A DNA stretch of 51,707 bases from JADHUC01 sp964617665 (GTDB lineage Bacteria > Planctomycetota > Planctomycetia > Pirellulales > Pirellulaceae), in the NCBI GenBank assembly GCA_964617665.1, contig CAZUAH010000027.1, forward strand, positions 1 through 51,707. Direction: 5' to 3'. The notes under the pieces are model-generated. The model was not told where the DNA came from. It worked only from the letters and a program-made list of their open reading frames with translations, and searched no databases. Shown piece after piece: positions 36,316 to 45,367 of this stretch (position 1 is its first letter; every line of letters starts with the position of its first letter). Made by a program: the position numbers and the translations under genes.

Positions 36316-37581
36316 ATGAAACCACCATTTCCAATCCCCCAATGCGCAAATCCGTGCGAGGCGAGTCCTGCAACGGCCGAGCCGCCGTGTCAGCAGGAAC
36401 GAGTCTACGATGCGACCTTCTGGGGTTGCTACATAGCTAACTGCTGCTTGGTGGTGACGTTCAGCCTGATGTTCTGCTACGCCGATGTTGTCACCTATTT
36501 GGGCGGAACCGAAATGGATTTAGGGCTCATCGTTGGCGCCGGTATGATCGGAGCGTTGGCGGTGCGTTTTGTCCAGGGCGTGGGTATCGACCGCTATGGT
36601 CCAAGGCGAGTCTGGCTGTTTTCTCTGCTTCTATGTACGGTCAGCATGCTGGCGCATCTGGCGATAACGCGCGTAGACGGTATCGGGATCTACTTGGTGC
36701 GAATGCTGTACATGTCCAGCATTGCAGGCGCGTTTGGGTCGTCCTTAACGTACATCTCGCTCCGCGCACCGCAGGCTCGCATGGCCGAGATGATTGGAAT
36801 CTTGGGGACATCCGGCTTCGTGGGATTCGCCCTGGGACCGATACTGGGCGATCTCCTCTTCGCGGATGGCGAAATCGGCCCGGAGGAAATCCAACGCTTC
36901 TTCTTACTGGCGGCTGCGTCGAGCTTTGCCTCGTTCCTACTGGTTGCCGTGTCAACCCGGAAGGCAGGTGGTTCAGAGTTGCGCAGACGGCCACCAGTCT
37001 TGGCCCTACTGCGGCGATACCACCCCGGTGCGATTCTGCTGGTTGGCGTCGGAATCGGGATCGCCGTTGGGCTGCCACACACGTTCTTGCGGGCCTACGC
37101 ACGCGAGCTTGGTATTCCCGGGATCAAGGTATTTTTCGTGGTGTACGCCGTCGCGGCGCTGTTGGTCAGGATCTGCACGCGTCGGCTGACCGACCGGATC
37201 GGCTGGCGTCCGGTGATTCTGTGGGGCTTGGCGGCCTCGATCATTTCCATGCTGTCATACCTACTTGTGACGAACGAGTGGCTATTGGCCATCCCCGCCG
37301 TATCTGCTGGTGTAGCCCATGCGTTCCTACTACCAGCCGTAATGGTCGGCTGTAACGCTACGTTTCCCAGCCGATACCGAGGAATATCAACACTACTGAT
37401 GTTGACCATGTTCGATGTCGGGAGCCTGATCGGCCAGCCCGCCGTGGGTGGAATTATTCACGGCTCGCGGATACTGAATCTTCCCCCCTACCCGACCATG
37501 TTTCTTACGGTCACGGTGGTCACGATCGGCATAGCGTTGGTCTATCGCCATCGATCGCGGCAATCGATTTGTGCTGTGTAG
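36316..37581 (+). CDS. Major facilitator superfamily transporter
   Basis: A 421-residue integral membrane protein with about twelve hydrophobic segments. It carries the MFS motif A-like loop between segments 2 and 3 (FVQGVGIDRYGPRRVWLF) and a related one in the second half (TRRLTDRIGWRPVILWG). ATG 36316 begins the natural polar N-terminus; an in-frame TTG 54 bases earlier is less likely. It diverges from the fructokinase-like gene with 173 bases between the starts, so both promoters lie there and the two may be controlled together. The substrate is not evident. Confidence 0.87.
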   Translation: MKPPFPIPQCANPCEASPATAEPPCQQERVYDATFWGCYIANCCLVVTFSLMFCYADVVTYLGGTEMDLGLIVGAGMIGALAVRFVQGVGIDRYGPRRVWLFSLLLCTVSMLAHLAITRVDGIGIYLVRMLYMSSIAGAFGSSLTYISLRAPQARMAEMIGILGTSGFVGFALGPILGDLLFADGEIGPEEIQRFFLLAAASSFASFLLVAVSTRKAGGSELRRRPPVLALLRRYHPGAILLVGVGIGIAVGLPHTFLRAYARELGIPGIKVFFVVYAVAALLVRICTRRLTDRIGWRPVILWGLAASIISMLSYLLVTNEWLLAIPAVSAGVAHAFLLPAVMVGCNATFPSRYRGISTLLMLTMFDVGSLIGQPAVGGIIHGSRILNLPPYPTMFLTVTVVTIGIALVYRHRSRQSICAV

Positions 37582-37711
37582 AATACGAAACGAGAGAGTG
37601 TGGGCAAGGGATTGATTTCCACTTGCTGTGACCGAGTGCAAAGGGCGACGCATGCCTCGCTCTCACGCAAAACGTCAAGACTCCGGACCTGCCCCTTTTG
37701 CACTGCGATCG

Positions 37712-38428
37712 TCATCTGACCGATCGTGTCCACCAGTCAGGGAAAAGACGCTCTAGCCCAGGATGCTGCTCTAGAAGCGAGCGGGTACGAGGGCTGAGGC
37801 GTACGACTGACGGAACGCGCTCACTTGCCCCATTATCAAGGCTGGTGCAGAGCCTTGGCTCTTCATTGCGAATTTGCAGACACACCGCACGGAGTTCCGC
37901 CGTAATCAGCTCCGACGGGAAGTCAGGAGAACCAGCCGATGGGAGCCCGGCATTCGCAGATACCGGCGCCTGTGCCGGGCTGTTAGGCTCGGCATCGGCA
38001 AATTGGACTAGTCTGGCAAAGGCGCGTTGGGGCGTACGTCTCCAGACAAACAGACATCCGTCGTTGTCGGACGAGAAACGTGTTGGACGGACCTCGAAGT
38101 CCCTGCCGTAGCAGGCCGTAAAGGTATCATCCTCAAGCTGGTAAATCCCCGGCATGGTTGTTCCCTGGCGACTTGGCTTCTTGGTCGCGATATCGAAGTC
38201 GCGTTCGATCACGACGTCGATTTCTTTGGGCGCTTTCGTTGGGTCCAGTAAGTCCGTTCCTTGCTGCAAGGTGCGCCAGTTCCAAATCATGGTGTAATCC
38301 CCGTTTTGCTGGAAGTGAATCACACCGATGGCCGGGAATTCCATCCCGTCTTGTTCGGCACGACTCAATCTCCACGTCCCTGCCAGCTTCCTCAGATCTG
38401 AGTCGTTTGTCGCAGCGTTATTCATCAT
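37712..38428 (-). CDS. TIGR03067-domain protein, kinase-linked
   Basis: A 238-residue protein. The N-terminal part (about 10-135) matches TIGR03067, a planctomycete-enriched lipocalin-like domain: LAGTWRLSRAEQDGMEFP, LDPTKAPKEIDVV, MPGIYQLEDDTFTACYG and RPTRFSS. The C-terminal 100 residues are not recognised. The start is one of two adjacent ATGs (38428 or 38425); AAGGAGG is 2 bases from the first and 5 from the second, so the second may be the true one. No signal peptide is seen. It lies 26 bases downstream of the Ser/Thr kinase, so it is likely co-transcribed with it. Confidence 0.83.
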   Translation of the reverse strand: MMNNAATNDSDLRKLAGTWRLSRAEQDGMEFPAIGVIHFQQNGDYTMIWNWRTLQQGTDLLDPTKAPKEIDVVIERDFDIATKKPSRQGTTMPGIYQLEDDTFTACYGRDFEVRPTRFSSDNDGCLFVWRRTPQRAFARLVQFADAEPNSPAQAPVSANAGLPSAGSPDFPSELITAELRAVCLQIRNEEPRLCTSLDNGASERVPSVVRLSPRTRSLLEQHPGLERLFPDWWTRSVR

Positions 38429-38454
38429 CGCCTCCTTTGTGTTGTCCCGAATGG

Positions 38455-40242
38455 TTACTCCTCCACGGCCACGAATCCCCGCGCTTTCCGAAAGGCGTCT
38501 CGACGCTCGACAGCAAGCGCGTCTGCGGGGTCGATCTGGGCTGCCCGTTCGTATCCCCTGAGTGCTTCCGCCAGATTGCCGATGCAGACGTGCGTTGCGG
38601 CCAGGTTCATCCAACCGTCAAAGAAGAACGGGTCGATCTCCAACGCCTCGCCGTAGCAGTCGGCCGCCTTTTGATAATCTTGTGGACATTTCGCGCAAGT
38701 CTGATATAGGCCGCCTAAAGTGTTCCACCCAGCAAGTAATCCCGGGTCGAGTTGAATTGCTCGCTGAGCCGCTGATATCGCATCTTCCCACTCTTCCAGC
38801 CGACGATACGCGCACGCGAGATTGTTCTGTGCAAAGGCATCATTCTCGTCCAACGCGATCGCCTGTTTCGCTGACTCGAGGGCCCGACGGGCATCGTGCA
38901 AGCCCAAGTAGCAGACACTTCGGTTGATCCACGAAGGGACGTGGTTGGGGTCTTTTGCCACGGCCCGATCCGCAAAGTCCGCCGCTTCCTCGTAACGTCC
39001 AAGGCAACACAGGCTTGAGGCCCAGTCCTTTAGCCGTTCCACGGTCTCAGGCAATCCCTCAACAACTGGCACGTCGACATTCGAGTCCGCGGCACAGGCT
39101 TCTAGATCTCTGCGCAAGCTTGCGAAGTCAGGGTAACGTTCCTCCGGACGCTTGGCGAGGCACCGATCGACCACGGACGACAGAGGCGACTCGATCGCTG
39201 GAATGGATGCGTGCCGATGCAACTTCGCATACTCCTGTCGGCTGTCTGCGATGAATGGCAGCCTTCCTCCCGAGAGCATCTGAAAAAGCACGATACCGAA
39301 GGAATATACGTCGTTGCGGACATCGGCGTGCTCGGCGCCGCCGAATTGCTCTGGGGCCATCCAGGGCGGCGTACCGCAAGTGCTGCCTTCCTGAGCGGCC
39401 ACCAAAGTCAGACCATGCATCGGTAAGGTCGGCGTCTCGGTTGTCTCCCCAGGCGACACGCCGTCCAGCGATTTGGCGAGGCCGAAATCGGTGATCTTCA
39501 AACGCCCCTTGTCGATCATGATGTTGTCCGGTTTGATGTCGCGGTGACAGTGAAGGCCGTGCGCAAGGGCGTGCTCCATTCCCCGGCAGAACTGAACGGC
39601 CCATATCAGCGTCTGCTTCAACGGAAACGGCGTACCATCGAAGTAATCGCTCAGGCGGTTGCGACCTTGCTCATCCCGCTCGATGTACTCAAGCACGAGA
39701 TACAATCTGCCATCGGGCTTGCGGATCGTTCTGGCCGAGACGATGTGTGGGTGATGCCCCAAGGCAATCCAGAGTTCCGCCTCCCGGCGGAAAACCTGAG
39801 CGGCTTGAGCATTTCCGAGAATGCGATCCTGGAAGCTCTTCAACGCGCAATGACGATGGTCCCGCCCGTCACGGCATACGTAGACGACTCCCATGCCCGA
39901 CTTGTCTGGTCCGCCGAGGACGTCTACCACCTCGTAGCGTCCCGCGATCAAGGATCCTCTGTCATACCGAATCGGAATCGATGCGGCGAACGAAGGCCAG
40001 AGTGCTCGCGCCTTCGCCAGCGCCCGTCGACACTGCGGTTCGTCCAATAACTCCCGCGAAGGGGCCGGTCGTCGAACCAGGTCACGCAGGTCATCGGGGA
40101 GCGATTCCAACTCGTCCGCGACGTTCTGGCATCGGGGGCATCCCTCCAAATGATCGCCAATCCGTCTCATTTCCTCATCGTTGAGCGTGCCAAGCAGAAA
40201 GGCGGTAATCTGTTCCCGCGGGAAACAGCGAGTGGCCTCCAT
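38455..40242 (-). CDS. Zinc-finger, Ser/Thr protein kinase and TPR protein linked to an ECF sigma factor
   Basis: A 595-residue protein. A zinc-finger-like N-terminus (Cys6, His31, Cys35, Cys38, in HLEGCPRC) resembles anti-sigma zinc domains. A Hanks-type kinase domain follows (about 100-370): glycine loop VLGGPDKSGMGVVYVCRD, Lys135 in CALKSF, HRDIKPDN (Asp235), DFG (252-254) and MAPEQF. Then about five TPRs (about 390-580). No transmembrane segment is seen. ATG 40242 is preceded by CGGAGC; the frame stays open upstream without conserved features. Kinases of this type beside ECF sigma factors are a recognised planctomycete arrangement, and phosphorylation of the sigma factor or its release is a plausible role. 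Confidence 0.88.
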   Translation of the reverse strand: MEATRCFPREQITAFLLGTLNDEEMRRIGDHLEGCPRCQNVADELESLPDDLRDLVRRPAPSRELLDEPQCRRALAKARALWPSFAASIPIRYDRGSLIAGRYEVVDVLGGPDKSGMGVVYVCRDGRDHRHCALKSFQDRILGNAQAAQVFRREAELWIALGHHPHIVSARTIRKPDGRLYLVLEYIERDEQGRNRLSDYFDGTPFPLKQTLIWAVQFCRGMEHALAHGLHCHRDIKPDNIMIDKGRLKITDFGLAKSLDGVSPGETTETPTLPMHGLTLVAAQEGSTCGTPPWMAPEQFGGAEHADVRNDVYSFGIVLFQMLSGGRLPFIADSRQEYAKLHRHASIPAIESPLSSVVDRCLAKRPEERYPDFASLRRDLEACAADSNVDVPVVEGLPETVERLKDWASSLCCLGRYEEAADFADRAVAKDPNHVPSWINRSVCYLGLHDARRALESAKQAIALDENDAFAQNNLACAYRRLEEWEDAISAAQRAIQLDPGLLAGWNTLGGLYQTCAKCPQDYQKAADCYGEALEIDPFFFDGWMNLAATHVCIGNLAEALRGYERAAQIDPADALAVERRDAFRKARGFVAVEE

Positions 40243-40513
40243 CGTTGTGCTCCGATCAATCACGTAGGATTTGGTAGCTCTTGGATCAGTTGCCCGCAAC
40301 ACCGGTGGCCTCGGTTGGAACAGCAATTGGCCATTCGATGCTGTCAGCAATGCGCGGTCCAACGGCGGTTTGTTAGCGCAGCGTGTGTTCAGCAGGATTA
40401 ACGTTGGGCCGTTACGCGAAAACTGCGGCAGCCGGAGAAACCCACCTAAAGCACCAGAAGAAACCAGGACGAAAGCATGAGGGCCGTCTAGTGCAAGAGC
40501 CGACTTCCATTGT

Positions 40514-41704
40514 CTAGCCCGACAATTCCTCCCACTCATCGCGCAATCTCTTCGCCACGCGACACGTCGCTTGTCGAACAGCATTTTGCGTCACGTTCAG
40601 TTCCCTAGCCACTTCGGCGATGCTCTTCTTCTGCACCTCCCTACGACAGAAGATCCTCCACGTGGTATCACTGAAGTCACTCCGAATCGCCTGTAGCAAT
40701 TCGTGTACCAGATCGCAATCGGCGTCAAGGTAATCGGCGCCAGACGTCGCCGCCCCAACATTGCGATCGTCACCTTCCGCGGCGATTTGGCGGACTTGCT
40801 CCGATACCGCCTTCCACTCTTCCTCGAATCTCTCCTTCACGCGATGCTTCGCTCGCCTAACGGCAGCCGGCTTCATTTTCAGGTCCTCGGCCACATCGAC
40901 GGCACGCTCCCCGCGCACCTCAATGCGCCAAAAGATTTCCCGCGTCCTCTCGCCAAAGTCATTTCCAATGGTCCGAAGCGCCTGGCGTACCAGAAGGCAA
41001 TTCAACTTCGCGCAAAAGCTCTCCGTGAGGCGAGAGGTCGCCAGCAGAACCGCATTTGGCGTCATGTTCAGCTCTTCGGCCAGGATATCAATACTCTCTT
41101 CCTGCACCTTCATACCCCAGAATACGCTCCACGCCCTGAGATTGAATTCGTTCCGAACCGCCTCAGCCGCCTGGTAGACCAGAGGGGAATTGGCGTCAAC
41201 CAACGTCATGTCGGTCCAGCAATCACCACCTTCGACCACGCCATCGTCATCTGCTTCGGCGATTTGGCCAATTTGTTCTTGGGCATCCGTTCCGCCCTTG
41301 GCGACCGGAACACCGCGCTGCCGGCGGCCGTGGTCCGTGATCTTGTTGTCAGTGATCTTCCACACCCAACCGGTAAACGTGTCGGAGGGCTTCCGTCGCC
41401 GAAAGCCCTGAGCATTGCGTGCAACGCTCAGCAGCACCTCCTGAATGATGTCGTCGGCGTCACTGGGTTGCAGGCCTTTTCCCACAGCCCTCCGGAAAAT
41501 CACCGGGCCAAAAAGGTCCACCAGCCGATTCCAAGCCCCACTGTTACACGCGCGCAGCCCGTCCAACAGTGTGGTAGAGACGGAGCGCTGCCCACAAACA
41601 GAACTCCAATCGCGAGAACCAACACCCGGCATGCCAGCATACATCCTTGTTTCGAGAGAGGAGTTGGGCACCGACCGAAGGGATCGAAACGCCAGACTAA
41701 CCAT
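40514..41704 (-). CDS. ECF sigma factor with three tandem region-4 domains
   Basis: A 396-residue protein, about twice the usual ECF size. Region 2 is at about 45-130 (LQPSDADDIIQEVLLSVARN and FTGWVWKITDNKITD). The remainder holds three region-4-like copies at about 176-236, 239-298 and 333-392, each with the helix-turn-helix core: ILAEELNMTPNAVLLATSRL, DVAEDLKMKPAAVRRAKHRV, EVARELNVTQNAVRQATCRV. The start is uncertain: ATG 41704, or internal ATGs at 41644 and 41632, the last having AAGGATG about 8 bases upstream. The kinase gene follows after 271 bases on the same strand. Confidence 0.88.
   Translation of the reverse strand: MVSLAFRSLRSVPNSSLETRMYAGMPGVGSRDWSSVCGQRSVSTTLLDGLRACNSGAWNRLVDLFGPVIFRRAVGKGLQPSDADDIIQEVLLSVARNAQGFRRRKPSDTFTGWVWKITDNKITDHGRRQRGVPVAKGGTDAQEQIGQIAEADDDGVVEGGDCWTDMTLVDANSPLVYQAAEAVRNEFNLRAWSVFWGMKVQEESIDILAEELNMTPNAVLLATSRLTESFCAKLNCLLVRQALRTIGNDFGERTREIFWRIEVRGERAVDVAEDLKMKPAAVRRAKHRVKERFEEEWKAVSEQVRQIAAEGDDRNVGAATSGADYLDADCDLVHELLQAIRSDFSDTTWRIFCRREVQKKSIAEVARELNVTQNAVRQATCRVAKRLRDEWEELSG
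40529..41179 (-). repeat. Triplicated sigma region-4 coding repeat
   Basis: Protein-level repeats at 40997-41179, 40811-40990 and 40529-40708, each about 60 codons. Copies 1 and 3 are also preceded by similar linkers (QIAEADDD... and QIAAEGDD...), while copy 2 follows copy 1 directly. The copies are diverged (roughly 35-45% identical by eye), so the triplication is not recent. Confidence 0.8.
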
Positions 41705-41872
41705 GGTATCAGATGACGGACCAAGAAGGCAAATCTCCGCACATCGGCTGTTCTTCCAGGACCACTTTGCCTTAGCGTCAAATGTTGACCATAATGTTGG
41801 TTATCACGAAGTTGAAAAGACACTGTCGTCGCCACTGGCGATATCCCGCCTAGACCAGTAAGGAGACCATCC

Positions 41873-43198
41873 ATGTCCAGTTCCCCATCTCGCTTCGACC
41901 GCCGGCGCTTTCTCAGACGTTCTGCCACGGCTGCGGCCGCTTTGACCGCGCCGTACCTCATCCCGCGAGACGTGCTCAGTTCCGCAGACAAGGCCGGCGC
42001 CAACGATCGCATCGGCGTCGCCGGGATCGGCGTGGGGCGACAAGGCGGCGGACTGGTGGCCCGAGCGAATGGGATGCGAGACGTTCGCATGGTAGCCGTG
42101 GCCGACGTCAATCTGCCGCGAGCCGAGCAGAGGGCCAAGGCATTGAAGGCCGAATCCTACCAGGACTACCGCAAACTGCTGGAACGAAAAGACGTGGATG
42201 CGATTACCACTGCCACGCCAGACCATTGGCGATCGATCGTATGTGTCCATGCGTGCCAGGCCGGCAAGGACGTCTACGCCGAGAAGCCAATGACACTGAC
42301 CATCGGCGAAGGCCGCGTGATGGTCGATGCGGTGCGCAAGTACAACCGCGTTTTTCAGACGGGAAGCCAGCAGCGGTCGCAGGCGGCCAACCGATACGGC
42401 TGCGAACTAGTACGCAACGGTAGAATCGGGAAGGTCGAAATGGTAATTGGCTCGAACTACCCCAGCCCCTGGGAATGCGACTTTTCCGCTCAGTCGGTAC
42501 CCGAAGGGTTAGATTGGGATATGTGGTGCGGACCGAACGAGATCGTTCCGTATCACAACGACTTGTACGCTCCGCGATCCAAACCCGGCTGGATATCGTT
42601 CAGTCCGTACTCCGGCGGCGAAATGACTGGTTGGGGAGCCCACGGCCTGGACCAAGTGCAATGGGCGTTGGGTATGGACGAAACTGGGCCAGTCGAGATC
42701 TGGACCGAAGGCGACAAGTTCAATCCGCCCACTTACAAGGAACCTGAATCCCGTTCGCGTGGCGAGAAAGCCTGCCGTAGCCCGATGATCTTCTACCGCT
42801 ACACCAACGGCATCACATTGAAGTTGGATAACGGCAACCCAGGCGGAGCGATCTTCATCGGCGACAAGGGCAAGCTTGAAATCTTCCGTGGCCGCGTCAC
42901 ATCGAATCCAGCCGAATTGGTCAAGGAACCGATCAAGGACGACGAGATTCATCTGTACAAGAGCGACAACCACATGCAGAACTGGTTGGACTGCATCAAG
43001 AGCCGCGAGAAGCCAATCGCCGACGTCGAAATAGGCCACCGGTCTTCCACCGTGTGCCATTTGGGGAACATCGCCCGATTGCTCGGCCGGAAACTCAAAT
43101 GGGATCCCGAGAAGGAGCAGTTCGTGGGCGACGACGAGGCGAACACTCTCGTGGACCGCCCCCGACGAAAACCGTACGTGCTTCCCGAAACGGTGTAA
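41873..43198 (+). CDS. Tat-exported Gfo/Idh/MocA-family oxidoreductase
   Basis: A 441-residue oxidoreductase with a twin-arginine signal (FDRRRFLRRSATAAAALTAP). A Rossmann domain follows (IGVAGIGVGRQGGGLVA) with the family motif YAEKPMTL (Glu-Lys-Pro), then the C-terminal substrate domain with NDLYAPRSKPGWISFSPYSG. Tat export implies folding with bound NAD(P) in the cytoplasm before transport. Such exported members are very numerous in Planctomycetes and are thought to oxidise sugar hydroxyls, as the 3-keto-glycoside pathway needs. AAGGAG lies 7 bases before ATG 41873. It diverges from the triple-region-4 sigma factor gene. Confidence 0.9.
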   Translation: MSSSPSRFDRRRFLRRSATAAAALTAPYLIPRDVLSSADKAGANDRIGVAGIGVGRQGGGLVARANGMRDVRMVAVADVNLPRAEQRAKALKAESYQDYRKLLERKDVDAITTATPDHWRSIVCVHACQAGKDVYAEKPMTLTIGEGRVMVDAVRKYNRVFQTGSQQRSQAANRYGCELVRNGRIGKVEMVIGSNYPSPWECDFSAQSVPEGLDWDMWCGPNEIVPYHNDLYAPRSKPGWISFSPYSGGEMTGWGAHGLDQVQWALGMDETGPVEIWTEGDKFNPPTYKEPESRSRGEKACRSPMIFYRYTNGITLKLDNGNPGGAIFIGDKGKLEIFRGRVTSNPAELVKEPIKDDEIHLYKSDNHMQNWLDCIKSREKPIADVEIGHRSSTVCHLGNIARLLGRKLKWDPEKEQFVGDDEANTLVDRPRRKPYVLPETV

Positions 43199-43217
43199 CG
43201 CGCACCGCGCTGCTATG

Positions 43218-43237
43218 GCCCGGTCTCCCGACCGGGC
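43218..43237. repeat. Palindromic intergenic element (copy 1)
   Basis: Perfect 8-base arms, GCCCGGTC and GACCGGGC, around a TCCC loop, 20 bases after the oxidoreductase stop. Its reverse complement matches 17 of 20 bases of the element near 51358. A shared CTGCCACAAC follows at about 43249. It could end transcription or be a dispersed repeat; there is no T-tract. Confidence 0.6.
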
Positions 43238-43330
43238 ATCGGGAGCCTCTGCCACAACCGAGCGTCGAGGGTCTCTGCAGCAACTGGTCCCCTCGCCGAC
43301 CATGGGGCTATCGGGGTACACTTACGTTCT

Positions 43331-44002
43331 ATGAACGTACTTCTATTCGATATCGACGGTACCCTGCTGTTCTCCGGCGGCTCGGGGATAATAGCGCTCA
43401 AGATGGCGTTTACCGAAGTGTTCGGCGGGCCACCTCCTGAGAGGGTCGACACTGCCGGTCGCACCGACCGTGCCATCGCTGGTGACTTCTTTCGTTCACG
43501 GGAAGTGGAGGACTCGCTGGAGAACTGGCGTCAGTATTGCGACGCGTATTTGAGACATCTCGCCGAACAATTGCCTTTGCGCGATGGATATCTTATGCCG
43601 GGTGTCGGCGCGTGCCTGGAGGAGCTGGCGTCCAGAAAGAACGTGGCCATGGGCCTGCTGACGGGTAATGTTTTCGAGGGTGCGAAGCTCAAACTTGAAC
43701 GTTTGGGCATCTACAAGTACTTCCAGTTCGGTGGCTTCGGCGGAGATCACAGCGAACGAAACGAGGTCGCGAGAGACGCCCTGGCCGCCGCTCGCGATGC
43801 AGTCGACGGCGGATTCGACCGCGACCGCGTCTGGGTGATCGGAGATACGCCGAATGATGTTCGGTGTGCGCGGGCCATCGGCGTGAATGTAGTGGCCGTG
43901 GCCACGGGGGTCCACGAAAAGGGCGACTTGGCGGACGCATCACCGGATCTACTACTCGATGACCTTCGCCAGTCAGAGCAACTGATCGAGTTATTGGTGT
44001 AA
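43331..44002 (+). CDS. HAD-family hydrolase, phosphoglycolate-phosphatase-like
   Basis: A 223-residue HAD phosphatase. Motif I is LLFDIDGTLLFSGG with the nucleophile Asp7, motif II is GLLTGNVF, and motif IV is WVIGDTPNDVRCARAIG. The inserted helical cap lies between about residues 16 and 90. It should remove phosphate from a small phosphorylated metabolite. A LarA-like gene follows after 18 bases, so the pair is likely co-transcribed and may act on a 2-hydroxy acid such as glycolate or lactate; this is inference. The ATG at 43331 has no clear Shine-Dalgarno, and a palindromic repeat lies upstream. Confidence 0.88.
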   Translation: MNVLLFDIDGTLLFSGGSGIIALKMAFTEVFGGPPPERVDTAGRTDRAIAGDFFRSREVEDSLENWRQYCDAYLRHLAEQLPLRDGYLMPGVGACLEELASRKNVAMGLLTGNVFEGAKLKLERLGIYKYFQFGGFGGDHSERNEVARDALAAARDAVDGGFDRDRVWVIGDTPNDVRCARAIGVNVVAVATGVHEKGDLADASPDLLLDDLRQSEQLIELLV

Positions 44003-44020
44003 ACCGGGAGACGATAATCC

Positions 44021-45250
44021 ATGACCCGAGTGTTGCGTTATGGCGAAGGCAAAGCACTTCATATCACATCGCCTCCTGATGCCCGATTGACTGACCTGAC
44101 GGCGCCGCCCGGCGAGCCTTTGGACGATCCGTCGGCAGCCGTCGAGGCCGCTTTGGCCAATCCCCTGGATTTCCCGTCGATCAGTCGGGCAACGGTCCGC
44201 GGCGATCGAGTCGTGCTCGCCGTCGACACCGACGTACCACAAGTACCTGCGGTCGTCGCTGGAGCGGTCCGTGCGTTGCTGGCGGGAGATGTGTTTCCCG
44301 AAGACATCACCGTCGTACTGGCGCCGGCCAACTCGAAATGCGCTGAAGGCAGCGTGACAAGTCTGCTGCCACCGGGGATCGCATCGGAAGTCAAGATCGC
44401 CGAGCACGATCCAGGCGATCGCGAGTCACTTTCCTTCTTGGCCGCATCCAAGGAAAACCGCCCCATCTATGTGAATCGCCTGCTGTTTGATGCGGACGTA
44501 GTCCTGCCGATCGGCTGCCTGCGACCTAACGCGTCGTTGGGCTATTTGGGAGTTTGTGGCGGCATCTTCCCCGCATTCTCCGACGAAGAGACGCGTCAAC
44601 GATTTCATTCGCCCAATTGGGCGGAATCCGAAGTGCACCGGCGGAGATACAAGGAAGAATCAGACGAAGCTTCGTGGCTGCTGGGCATCCAACTCATCCT
44701 GCAGATAGTTCCGGGCCCGGGCGACACGATCTTGCACGTGGTTGCCGGACAGGGAGCCGCGGTTACGGAGCAGGGACAGCGATTGTGCGAGGAAGCGTGG
44801 TCACACGACATTCCGGAACGAGCGGGCCTGGTAGTCGCTTCGCTCGAGGGCGGTCGCGACGAGCAAACGTGGGACAACTTTGCTCGCGCTCTATTCGCAG
44901 CGTTGGCGGCCGTATCGGACGATGGAGCCATCGTGTTGTGTACCGACCTTTGCTGCGCGCTGGGGCCAGCGTTGCAGCGGCTAACGGCGATGGACGACGA
45001 CCAGGCGATCCTCCGCGATATCCGCCGAGACAAATCGCCGGATACAGTAGCTGCTTCGCTACTGGTTGAAGCCCGCAACCGCGCAAAGGTGTACCTGATG
45101 AGCGGTTTGGACGAATCCACGGTGGAAGACCTTGGAGTCGGATTCGTAACTCGTGAGGAAGAGATAAACCGTCTCGTCGGGCAATACGATTCTTGCATCC
45201 TACTGGGCAACGCTCACCGGGCCATGTTGAGGGCCAAGGCCGACGGATGA
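44021..45250 (+). CDS. LarA-like (nickel-dependent lactate racemase family, DUF2088) protein, probably atypical
   Basis: A 409-residue protein with LarA-family architecture. The N-terminal motif VVLAVDTDVPQVP corresponds to the DKTRPVP-type loop of LarA, and IAEHDPGDRESL holds the first conserved His. The later motif that in LarA reads P-H-xx-GFSGGRKSIxPG is here LRPNASLGYLGVCGGIFPAF. The second His has become Asn, and the Lys that ties the nickel-pincer cofactor is missing. It probably lacks classical racemase activity. GGAG precedes ATG 44021, 18 bases after the HAD gene. Another reaction on a 2-hydroxy acid, or a binding role, is possible. Confidence 0.78.
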   Translation: MTRVLRYGEGKALHITSPPDARLTDLTAPPGEPLDDPSAAVEAALANPLDFPSISRATVRGDRVVLAVDTDVPQVPAVVAGAVRALLAGDVFPEDITVVLAPANSKCAEGSVTSLLPPGIASEVKIAEHDPGDRESLSFLAASKENRPIYVNRLLFDADVVLPIGCLRPNASLGYLGVCGGIFPAFSDEETRQRFHSPNWAESEVHRRRYKEESDEASWLLGIQLILQIVPGPGDTILHVVAGQGAAVTEQGQRLCEEAWSHDIPERAGLVVASLEGGRDEQTWDNFARALFAALAAVSDDGAIVLCTDLCCALGPALQRLTAMDDDQAILRDIRRDKSPDTVAASLLVEARNRAKVYLMSGLDESTVEDLGVGFVTREEEINRLVGQYDSCILLGNAHRAMLRAKADG

Positions 45251-45367
45251 TCTTGACACTTGCCAATCCGCAAGCGAAAGTGGTCCTTAGTCGTACCGGT
45301 ATGCCAACGTGCTGCCCCACTGACACGCGCCCAACGAATTCCGCTGAAGAGCCGAAAGGACAGAGCT

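Noticed and set aside
40243..40584. N-terminal extension of the kinase frame overlapping the sigma factor
   Set aside because: The extra 114 residues show no conserved features. The zinc-finger start at 40242 has a ribosome site and matches the known layout of such kinases.
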